From: Variovorax davisae
GTDB lineage: Bacteria > Pseudomonadota > Gammaproteobacteria > Burkholderiales > Burkholderiaceae_C
Assembly: GCF_030316845.1 (NCBI RefSeq)
Contig: NZ_JASZYS010000003.1
Span: forward strand, 434,001 to 498,000
DNA: 64,000 nucleotides
Direction of reading: 5' to 3'
Part shown: piece by piece, positions 57,086 through 64,000 of the stretch
How the letters are laid out: each line of letters begins with the position of its first letter
Position numbering within the stretch: position 1 is the stretch's first letter
Notes under the pieces: generated by a model
Database searches by the model: none
What the model was told of the DNA's origin: nothing
The model's input: only the letters and a program-made list of their open reading frames with translations
Translations under genes and position numbers: made by a program

Positions 57086-58441
57086 ATGAAGATCTACCGA
57101 CCGTCAATCCTCCTGGCCAGCCTCGTGTGCGCCCTGGCTTGGGGCCCTGCTCAGGCCGCAGTATCGAACGAAGAAGCGGCCAAGCTCAAAAGCGAGCTGA
57201 CCCCTCTCGGGGCAGAACGGGCAGGCAACAAGGACGGCTCGATCCCCGCGTGGACCGGGGCGCCCATTCCCTACGCAAACTACAAGTCGGGCGCCAAGCG
57301 GCCCGACCCGTTCGCCGCCGACAAGCCGCTTTATACGGTCACGGCGAAGAACATGGAGCAGTACGCCGACAAGCTGACCGATGGCACGAAGGCGCTGCTC
57401 AAAAAGTTTCCGGATACCTACAAGCTTGAGGTCTATCCGACACGGCGTACCGCAGCCGCGCCGCAATGGGTATACGACAACACCTTCAAGAACGCGACCA
57501 CCGCGAAGATCGAAGCGGACAAGCCGGTAGGAGCTTTTGGCGGGATCCCTTTCCCGATTCCCCAGAGCGGTGCAGAAGTGATGAGCAATCACCTTCTGCG
57601 CTGGCGCGGGGGTGCCATCAAGACCGGGGTCCGTGCGTACCAGACCACGGCTGCGGGCCAGCGTGTGCTGATCGGAGAGTCCGTCACTGACGAACAGATG
57701 CCGTACTACTTTCAAGGCTCGCCGGCAGAGTTCGAGAAGCAGAACGACTACTGGACGTTGCGCATTCTGACGAGCGGGCCGCCTCTGCGCGCCGGAGAGG
57801 CCATTGCCGGGCGCGAGAACGTGGATGGCGACAAGACGCAGGTATGGGTCTACCTGCCGGGCCAACGGCGAGTGCGCAAACTGCCAAACGCCTGTTGCGA
57901 CACGCCTTCGCCACCCACCGCCGGCTTGATGAATTTCGACGAGACCTTCGTCTTCATCGGACGCCTCGATCGTACGGACTTCAAGATCCTCGGCAAGAAG
58001 GAGATTCTGATTCCCTACAACACCAACGCGGTCCAGACGGCGGCGAGCGACGACGAGGTTTTGGGCAAGAACCACATGAACCCCGAGAAGCTGCGCTGGG
58101 AGCTGCACCGTGTTTGGCTGGTGGAGGCCGCCGTGCGAGCCGGTCAGCGCCACGTGACGCCCAAAAGCCTCTATTACGTCGACGAAGACTCGTGGTACGC
58201 CGTACTGGCCGACCGCTGGGACGCCAAGGGGCAGTTGTGGAAGACGATCTTCCAGTTGCCGTTCGCAGCACCCGACATGCCCGGCGTGGCATCGAACACC
58301 TTCGGCTACTACGACCTCCTTTCGGGTTCATGGTTCGTGCAAGGCCTCATGACCGAGGCGCCGATCCAATACCAACTCGTACCCCGCTACAAAGACAGCA
58401 CCTTCACCCCTGATGCGCTCGCTGGGGAAGGCGTGCGGTGA
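57086..58441 (+). CDS. DUF1329 periplasmic protein 2
   Basis: This is a 451-residue DUF1329 protein with a signal peptide (LLASLVCALAWGPAQAA). LTPLGAERAGNKDGSIPAW, PDPFAADKPLYTVTAKN, VYLPGQRRVRKLPNACCDTP and YYVDEDSWYAVLADRWDAKG are family motifs. The ATG at 57086 is preceded by GGAGA. It is 11 bp after the DUF1302 gene, with the next gene overlapping its stop. Confidence 0.86.
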   Translation: MKIYRPSILLASLVCALAWGPAQAAVSNEEAAKLKSELTPLGAERAGNKDGSIPAWTGAPIPYANYKSGAKRPDPFAADKPLYTVTAKNMEQYADKLTDGTKALLKKFPDTYKLEVYPTRRTAAAPQWVYDNTFKNATTAKIEADKPVGAFGGIPFPIPQSGAEVMSNHLLRWRGGAIKTGVRAYQTTAAGQRVLIGESVTDEQMPYYFQGSPAEFEKQNDYWTLRILTSGPPLRAGEAIAGRENVDGDKTQVWVYLPGQRRVRKLPNACCDTPSPPTAGLMNFDETFVFIGRLDRTDFKILGKKEILIPYNTNAVQTAASDDEVLGKNHMNPEKLRWELHRVWLVEAAVRAGQRHVTPKSLYYVDEDSWYAVLADRWDAKGQLWKTIFQLPFAAPDMPGVASNTFGYYDLLSGSWFVQGLMTEAPIQYQLVPRYKDSTFTPDALAGEGVR

Positions 58442-59484
58442 TGAAGCCAGGTTTGTATCCGGCTCTACTGGCGTTGCTGTGCGGCGCCGCGCACGCCAGT
58501 CCGCCGATGGCGTCGCCAATAGACCGGCCTGCGCTGCAGACGGCTCGCGCACAGCATGCGCTGACACTGGGCGTCGCTCGCGCGGGGTCCAGGCTGGTGG
58601 CGGTGGGTGAACGCGGCGTCGTGCTGTTGTCGGACGATGACGGCCGCGCATGGCGGCAGGTGCCGGTGCCCGTGAGCGTCACGCTGACGGCAGTGCGTTT
58701 CGCCGATGCGCAAAGCGGCTGGGCCTTGGGCCATGGGGGTGTCGTGCTGCACAGCCGTGACGGGGGCGGACATTGGACTCGCCAGCTCGATGGCCGCGAA
58801 ATTATCGATCTGTTAAAGCGCCCTGGTCCGCATCGCAGTGCGGCTGCCGAGAAGCAACTGCAGCAGCTCGTGCTCGACGGACCGGACAAGCCTTTGCTCG
58901 ACCTGTATGTGAAGTCTGAGAAGGAAGTCTTCGTCGTCGGGGCCTACGGTCTGGCGCTCAGGACGGACGACGGCGGCACAAGTTGGACCCCTATCCTCGA
59001 CCGCTTTGATAACCCGAAGGGGTTGCACCTGAACGCGATCAGCGGCTTCGGCGACGTCGTGGTGGTTGTCGGAGAGCAGGGATTGGTGCAACGTTCCTCG
59101 GACGGGGGCGCGCGCTTCACATCGGTGGCGATGCCCTACAACGGTAGCTTCTTCGCCGTCCACGCCTCGTCCGACAACAGCGTCATCGTTGCAGGCTTGC
59201 GGGGGCAGGCATTTCGCTCCGCTGACGGCGGCGCAAGCTTCCAGCCACTGGCGTTGCCGGCGCCCCTGACGGTCAACGCGCTCGCGACGCGGGCGGACGG
59301 TGGGGTGCTGTTGGCCAACCAAGCCGGCATGGTCTTTGCCGCCGCGCCAGGCGCATCGGCAGCGACGCCACTGGGGCTGCCACCGGTGCCGCTCATGTCT
59401 TCGCTGGTCGCCGCTGCCGACGGCACGTTCGTGGCTGCCGGCGCCTATGGCCCGGTTCGACTGGAAAAGAGCAGGGCCCCATGA
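58441..59484 (+). CDS. YCF48-like beta-propeller protein 2
   Basis: This is a 347-residue secreted protein with a signal peptide (LLALLCGAAHA) and repeated G-x-x-G-(V/L)-x-x-(S/T)-x-D-x-G blades, such as GERGVVLLSDDDGRAW, GHGGVVLHSRDGGGHW, GAYGLALRTDDGGTSW and GLRGQAFRSADGGASF. The stop of the DUF1329 gene and the stop of this gene overlap the next starts (TGATG and ATGA), so the four module genes are tightly coupled. Probable accessory of the MMPL transporter. Confidence 0.82.
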   Translation: MKPGLYPALLALLCGAAHASPPMASPIDRPALQTARAQHALTLGVARAGSRLVAVGERGVVLLSDDDGRAWRQVPVPVSVTLTAVRFADAQSGWALGHGGVVLHSRDGGGHWTRQLDGREIIDLLKRPGPHRSAAAEKQLQQLVLDGPDKPLLDLYVKSEKEVFVVGAYGLALRTDDGGTSWTPILDRFDNPKGLHLNAISGFGDVVVVVGEQGLVQRSSDGGARFTSVAMPYNGSFFAVHASSDNSVIVAGLRGQAFRSADGGASFQPLALPAPLTVNALATRADGGVLLANQAGMVFAAAPGASAATPLGLPPVPLMSSLVAAADGTFVAAGAYGPVRLEKSRAP

Positions 59485-61889
59485 GCAACGTTGATTTCGA
59501 TCCCCGTGGCGGATCACTGGCCGAGCGCGCGATTTTCAACTACCGCGCCTGGGCCCTGGGGCTATTCACCGTCATCACGCTGGTCCTCGCTTGGCAGGCT
59601 CTCTCGCTGAAGCTGAATGCCAGCTTCGAGAAGATGATTCCGACCCGGCATCCGTTCATCGCGAACTACCTGACTAACAAGGACGAGCTGACCGGCTTGG
59701 GCAATGCGCTACGCATCGCCGTCGCCAATCCTGCCGGGGAGATCTACGACGCGCCCTACCTCGACACGCTGCGCCAGTTGAGCGACGAGGTCTTCCTGCT
59801 GCCCGGCGTCGACCGGCCGTTCATGAAGTCGCTCTGGACGCCCAACGTGCGCTGGGTCGCCGTCACGGAAGACGGGCTCGATGGAGGCCCGGTCATCCCC
59901 GACGGCTATGACGGCAAGGACGCGAAGCTCGCGGAACTTCGAACCAATGTCGCGCGCTCGGGCGAGATCGGGCAACTCGTGGCGTTGGATGGCAGGTCGA
60001 GCATCATCCATGTGCCGTTGCTGCCGGACGGCGCGCGCCGCGGGGAGGGGATCGACTACAGCGCACTTTCGCAACAGCTGGAAGCACTGCGCGCCAAATA
60101 CGAGGCGCGCGGCGTCACGATCCACATCACCGGTTTCGCCAAGGTTGTGGGCGACCTCATGGCCGGGCTGAAGAGCATTTTGCTGTTCTTCGCGGTGGCC
60201 ATTGTGCTCACGACGGTCGCGCTGTACCTGTTCACGCGCTGCGCGCGCAGCACACTGTTGGTGGTGTCGTGCTCGCTGGTGGCGGTGGTGTGGCAACTCG
60301 GCCTGCTGACAGTATTGGGCAAGCAGCTCGACGCCTACTCGGTGCTGGTGCCCTTTCTGGTGTTTGCCATCGGCATGAGCCACGGCGCGCAGAAGATGAA
60401 CGGCATCATGCAGGACATCGGGCGCGGAATGGATAAGCTGGTCGCCGCCCGGCTGACCTTTCGCCGCCTGTTCCTCGCCGGGCTGACGGCGCTACTATGC
60501 GACGCGGTTGGCTTCGGCGTCCTGGCAGTCATCCGCATCGAGGTGATCCAGGACCTGGCGATGATCGCAAGCATCGGTGTCGCTGTCCTTATCTTCACCA
60601 ACCTGATCCTGCTGCCGATCCTTCTCAGCTACATCGGCGTCAGTCCTACTGCCGCAGCGCGCAGCCTGCGGGACGAACAGCGCGACGAAGCAGGGGCCGA
60701 GCGGCATCCGCTGTGGCGCTTTCTAGACCTGTTCACGCGCCGCCGCTGGGCGCTCGGTGCGATCGCGGGCGCGCTGGCGCTGGGCGTGGCGGGCTTCGTC
60801 GTCAGCCTGGATCTCCGGGTCGGCGACCTCGACCCCGGTGCGCCCGAGCTGCGAGCGGACAGCCGTTACAACCGGGACAATGCCTTCATCGCCGCGCACT
60901 ATGGCGCCAACAGCGACCTCTTCGCCGTCATGGTCAAGACGCCGCCAGGCCAATGCGCGCAGTACGACACTTTGATGCGGGTGGACGCTCTGGAGTGGGC
61001 CCTGTCTGGACTGCCTGGTGTAGATTCGACCAGTTCACTGGCACTCCTGAACCGCCGCATGCTCACGGGGCTCAACGAGGGGAGCGCCAAGTGGTACGAC
61101 CTCATCGCCAATCAGCAGATGCTCAATAGCGTCACTGCTGGTGCGCCTCGCGGGTTGTACAACGAAAGTTGTTCGTTGCTGCCGGTCCTTGTCTATCTCA
61201 AGGACCACCGGGCCGACACGCTCGCCAGCGTGGTGGCGCTGGCCGATTCGTTCGCGAAGGAGCACAGCACGCCCGAGGCGCAGTTCCTGCTCGCCGCCGG
61301 CAGCGCCGGCATCGAGGCCGCGACGAACATCGTGGTCCACCAAGCCAATCGTGAAATGCTGCTGTGGGTTTATGCCGCGGTGACTCTGCTGTGTCTCATC
61401 ACCTTCCGCTCATGGCGCGCGGTGCTGTGCGCCATGCTTCCCCTGGTGTTGACATCGATTCTCTGCGAGGCGTTGATGGTTGTTCTGGGCATCGGGGTCA
61501 AGGTCGCCACGCTCCCCGTGATCGCGCTCGGCGTGGGCATTGGTGTGGACTACGCTCTGTATGTGATGAGCATCGTCCTGGCGCAGATGCGCGCAGGTGC
61601 GAGCCTTTCTGAAGCCTACTACCGCGCGTTGCTGTTCACGGGCAAGGTGGTGCTGCTGACTGGAGTCACGCTGGCGATCGGAGTGCTTACCTGGGTGCTT
61701 TCTCCCATCAAGTTCCAAGCCGACATGGGATTGCTGTTGGCCTTCATGTTCATCGGCAACATGGCAGGCGCGCTCATTCTCCTGCCGGCATTGGCGCATT
61801 TCTTGTTGAAACCTTCGCGCACACCTGCGCCCGCACACACCGAGTCGGCGATGGTATTGGGAAGCGGAGCCATGGGAGTTGCGCAATGA
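59481..61889 (+). CDS. MMPL/RND-family transporter 2
   Basis: This 802-residue protein has the same two-fold RND layout and length as the one at 34716. Proton-relay motif GVGIGVDYALYVMSIV lies in the second half; VFAIGMSHGAQKMNG marks the corresponding helix of the first. Both proteins share SLWTPNVR and the early A-F-(I)-AG/PNVR-type periplasmic blocks. It overlaps the YCF48 gene before it and the reductase after it by four bases each. Confidence 0.9.
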   Translation: MSNVDFDPRGGSLAERAIFNYRAWALGLFTVITLVLAWQALSLKLNASFEKMIPTRHPFIANYLTNKDELTGLGNALRIAVANPAGEIYDAPYLDTLRQLSDEVFLLPGVDRPFMKSLWTPNVRWVAVTEDGLDGGPVIPDGYDGKDAKLAELRTNVARSGEIGQLVALDGRSSIIHVPLLPDGARRGEGIDYSALSQQLEALRAKYEARGVTIHITGFAKVVGDLMAGLKSILLFFAVAIVLTTVALYLFTRCARSTLLVVSCSLVAVVWQLGLLTVLGKQLDAYSVLVPFLVFAIGMSHGAQKMNGIMQDIGRGMDKLVAARLTFRRLFLAGLTALLCDAVGFGVLAVIRIEVIQDLAMIASIGVAVLIFTNLILLPILLSYIGVSPTAAARSLRDEQRDEAGAERHPLWRFLDLFTRRRWALGAIAGALALGVAGFVVSLDLRVGDLDPGAPELRADSRYNRDNAFIAAHYGANSDLFAVMVKTPPGQCAQYDTLMRVDALEWALSGLPGVDSTSSLALLNRRMLTGLNEGSAKWYDLIANQQMLNSVTAGAPRGLYNESCSLLPVLVYLKDHRADTLASVVALADSFAKEHSTPEAQFLLAAGSAGIEAATNIVVHQANREMLLWVYAAVTLLCLITFRSWRAVLCAMLPLVLTSILCEALMVVLGIGVKVATLPVIALGVGIGVDYALYVMSIVLAQMRAGASLSEAYYRALLFTGKVVLLTGVTLAIGVLTWVLSPIKFQADMGLLLAFMFIGNMAGALILLPALAHFLLKPSRTPAPAHTESAMVLGSGAMGVAQ

Positions 61890-62851
61890 CCGGGGACACG
61901 CATCTCGTGAAAGTGGCTCGAAAGTCCGTCGAAGCCGTGGACATCGCTTCGTTCGAGCTGGTGGCGATGGAGGGAGAACGGTTGCCCGCGTTTGCGGCGG
62001 GCTCGCATATCGACGTCCATGTTCCGGGGGGACCGGTCCGCCAATATTCTTTGTGCAACGACCCGGCTGAATCACACCGCTATTTGATCGGTGTACTGCG
62101 CGATGCCGCTTCGAGGGGCGGATCGAGCACGATGCACGATTCCGTTAGCGAAGGCGACGTGCTGACGGTCAGCTCTCCGAAGAATCATTTCTCGCTCGCC
62201 AAGGCTGCGCAGCGGAGCTTGCTGCTTGCTGGTGGGATCGGCGTGACACCGATCCTTTGTATGGCCGAGCGCTTGGCGGCGACTGGGGCGGCGTTCACGA
62301 TGCACTATTGCACGCGGTCAAGGGAGCGGACCGCCTTCGTTGATCGAATCAGCGCGTCAAGCTTCGCCAGTCAGGTCTGCTTCCACCATGACGACGCAGA
62401 CCCCTCCCAAAGGCTGGATCTCGCGAGTCTGCTGGCCACTCCCGTGCTGGGCACCCACCTCTATGTCTGTGGACCTCTGGGCTTCATGAATGCTGTGCTC
62501 GATGCCGCACGGAGTAGCGGCTGGGCGGAGGAACAGTTGCACTACGAGTTCTTCGCTGCCGCAGCGGTGTCGTCGGACGCTGATCAGAACTTCGAGGTGC
62601 AACTCGCAAGTTCCGGACGAGTGATCCCGGTGAAGAAAGAACAGAGCATCGTCCAGGCGCTGAGCGCCGCCGGGGTCGAGGTTCCGACTTCCTGCGAGCA
62701 GGGGGTATGTGGTACTTGCCTGACCCGCGTGCTCGAAGGCGAGCCCGACCATCGGGACATGTACCTCACCCCCGAAGAGCAAGCCCGGAACGACCAGATG
62801 CTGGTGTGCTGCTCGCGTGCGAGCAGCGCGCGGCTCGTGCTCGATCTCTAA
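61886..62851 (+). CDS. VanB-like oxygenase reductase with 2Fe-2S domain
   Basis: This is a 321-residue class IA-type reductase: flavin-binding RQYSLCND, NAD site LAGGIGVTPILCMAER, and a C-terminal plant-type ferredoxin with CEQGVCGTCLTRVLEG and a fourth Cys in VCCSRASS. It passes electrons from NADH to a Rieske oxygenase. The only candidate partner in the window is the oxygenase at 51730. The four-base overlap with the MMPL gene shows that transport and catabolic genes form one operon. Confidence 0.92.
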   Translation: MTGDTHLVKVARKSVEAVDIASFELVAMEGERLPAFAAGSHIDVHVPGGPVRQYSLCNDPAESHRYLIGVLRDAASRGGSSTMHDSVSEGDVLTVSSPKNHFSLAKAAQRSLLLAGGIGVTPILCMAERLAATGAAFTMHYCTRSRERTAFVDRISASSFASQVCFHHDDADPSQRLDLASLLATPVLGTHLYVCGPLGFMNAVLDAARSSGWAEEQLHYEFFAAAAVSSDADQNFEVQLASSGRVIPVKKEQSIVQALSAAGVEVPTSCEQGVCGTCLTRVLEGEPDHRDMYLTPEEQARNDQMLVCCSRASSARLVLDL

Positions 62852-62871
62852 CCAATCCAAAGGAAAACCCG

Positions 62872-63279
62872 ATGTCGCCCGTGAAGTTGTTTGCCCAATT
62901 CAGGGACTTGCCCCGCGAAAGCCTGTTTGACGGCAAGTTCGAGCGTTGCGCCGTGCGCAGTGACGGCGCCATGTCTGTCTTCAACTGGCTGAAGCCGGGC
63001 CTGCCGGACTTTCCGCCGCACGACCATCCCTTCGATCAACTAGTCTTCATCTTCGAAGGAACGATGGAGCTGACCGTCGGCGACGTCCCCTACCTGCTGA
63101 CGCCGGGGAGCGTCCTGCGCATACCCGCCGGCGTGCCGCACAAGGCTCGCGTGGTGGGCGAGGAGACCGTGCTGAACATCGACATCTTCTCGCCGGTCCG
63201 AGAAGACTACGCGCAACTTCTGCGCAATCCGCCTGACGAGTACGGTCCGACCAGCGCAGACGCGGGGGAGGCGCAATGA
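62872..63279 (+). CDS. Cupin-domain protein
   Basis: This 135-residue single cupin has metal-binding PPHDHPFDQLVFIFEG and PAGVPHKARVVG. AAAGGAAAA precedes the ATG at 62872. Such small cupins act as isomerases, dioxygenases or sensors. Its exact role in the aromatic pathway is unknown. Confidence 0.85.
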   Translation: MSPVKLFAQFRDLPRESLFDGKFERCAVRSDGAMSVFNWLKPGLPDFPPHDHPFDQLVFIFEGTMELTVGDVPYLLTPGSVLRIPAGVPHKARVVGEETVLNIDIFSPVREDYAQLLRNPPDEYGPTSADAGEAQ

Positions 63280-63722
63280 GTGCCGATCTGCTTCCGGGCG
63301 GCGTCACGCCGCAAGAACGTGCCCATGTCGAGGCGTTGATCATCGACGGCGCCTGGCGCGTCGATCACGGGCAGGCCGACACCGTATGGGAACAGTGCAC
63401 CGAGGACGCGGTGCTTTTCGGAATGCGGCCTAACGAAGACATCGTCGGGCGTGAAGCGATCAAGGCTTGGGGAAGAACCCGGGCCTCGGCCCAGCGCACT
63501 ACGCGTCATGTGGTGACCAATGTCCGGGTCTATCGCGATGCGTCGGGCGACTTGCGCAGCACCTCAACCTTGACGATGTATCGCCATGAAGGTTCGGGGA
63601 CGGGTTCGGCCGCCCCCTTCATGGTGGGTGACTATGAGGACAAGTACGAGCAAAACGCCGATGGCCGCCTGCTGATGGCCGAGCGCCGGATCGTCTGGGC
63701 CTTCATGAGCCCGAACTCATGA
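63276..63722 (+). CDS. SnoaL/NTF2-like protein
   Basis: This is a 148-residue NTF2-like cone-fold protein. YRHEGSGTG, VVTNVRVYRD and VGDYEDKYEQNADGRLLMAERRIVW follow the SnoaL-like pattern of ring-hydroxylating dioxygenase small subunits and polyketide cyclases. It overlaps the cupin gene by four bases and the MFS gene by four. It is probably a small catalytic or binding protein of the pathway. Confidence 0.82.
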   Translation: MSADLLPGGVTPQERAHVEALIIDGAWRVDHGQADTVWEQCTEDAVLFGMRPNEDIVGREAIKAWGRTRASAQRTTRHVVTNVRVYRDASGDLRSTSTLTMYRHEGSGTGSAAPFMVGDYEDKYEQNADGRLLMAERRIVWAFMSPNS

Positions 63723-64000
63723 TGCGCGCAGCGGCCGTGATCAAGACAGAGAGCATTCGAGGGCGCATTGCCCTGATGGTTGCGCACTGCGCCGGCATGA
63801 TCGACTTGGTGGCGCTGCCGATCTGGGTGGGCACCTTGATCGCGCATCACGGCTTCAATCCGCAGCAAGCGGGCGTCGTGGTGACGCTTTTCCTCGGCGG
63901 TGCGGTCGCAGCCAGTCTTCTCGTTGCGCGTCTTTTCCCCCTTCTCTCAGGACGTCGCGTGGCACCGATCGGCTACGCGGTCGCGGCCATCGCGTTGGTT
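63719..64000 (+). CDS. MFS transporter, N-terminal part (cut by window end)
   Basis: The frame opens at tandem ATGs at 63719 and 63722, overlapping the SnoaL stop, and stays open to the window edge. The 94 residues seen start with a basic stretch and give three hydrophobic segments (ALMVAHCAGMIDLVALPIWV, GVVVTLFLGGAVAASLLVA and APIGYAVAAIALV). HHGFNPQQAGVVVTLFLGG matches the first loop and second helix of MFS permeases. Probable inner-membrane importer of the aromatic substrate or an intermediate. Confidence 0.75.
   Translation, partial: MMRAAAVIKTESIRGRIALMVAHCAGMIDLVALPIWVGTLIAHHGFNPQQAGVVVTLFLGGAVAASLLVARLFPLLSGRRVAPIGYAVAAIALV

Overview
The window looks like the replication and partition end of a large secondary replicon (megaplasmid or chromid) from a high-GC beta-proteobacterium, most likely Burkholderiales of the Comamonadaceae/Variovorax type. 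The reasons are a plasmid-style parA-parB pair with palindromic parS-like sites, a primase-type replication protein, H-NS proteins of the Burkholderiales kind, and two catabolic clusters carrying DUF1302-DUF1329-YCF48-MMPL modules. The genus is an inference; no rRNA or housekeeping marker is present.

Region 1 (1-10.6 kb) is the replicon core: parA, parB, a terminator, a degenerating ~150-bp tandem repeat carrying parS-like palindromes, a divergent coiled-coil gene with its own operator, about 4.5 kb without convincing genes but with iteron-like repeats and minus-strand terminators, then a replication protein with archaeo-eukaryotic-primase motifs. Region 2 (11-20.5 kb) is accessory: hipB-hipA, a Fic gene, a DUF6161 membrane protein, a GAF protein, a small lipoprotein and two H-NS family nucleoid proteins. 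Four genes here are each broken by what reads as a single missing G.

Region 3 (22-45 kb) is a catabolic and transport cluster bounded by LysR genes. It holds a 2-hydroxyacid dehydrogenase, an isopropylmalate-dehydratase-like enzyme, an aminotransferase-fold protein without its PLP lysine, a DapA-fold protein without its Schiff-base lysine, two paralogous GMC oxidoreductases (one with a Tat-exported small subunit), a NicX-type pyridine-ring dioxygenase, an alpha/beta hydrolase, a hydratase and two MDR reductases. A first DUF1302-DUF1329-YCF48-MMPL module sits in the middle. A shared ~29-bp element lies upstream of the two main transcription units.

Region 4 (45.5-64 kb) is an aromatic degradation cluster divergent from a TetR regulator. 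In order it encodes an FAH-family hydrolase, a BKACE enzyme, an MhpA-like monooxygenase, an SMP-30 lactonase, an extradiol-type VOC dioxygenase, a VanA-like Rieske oxygenase, a GlcD-like FAD oxidase, an HPPD-like dioxygenase, a second transport module, the VanB-like reductase, a cupin, a SnoaL-like protein and the start of an MFS transporter. The set is consistent with uptake of a hydrophobic aromatic, oxidation of an aryl 2-hydroxy acid to an aryl-pyruvate, ring activation, ring cleavage and hydrolysis. The substrate cannot be named from sequence.
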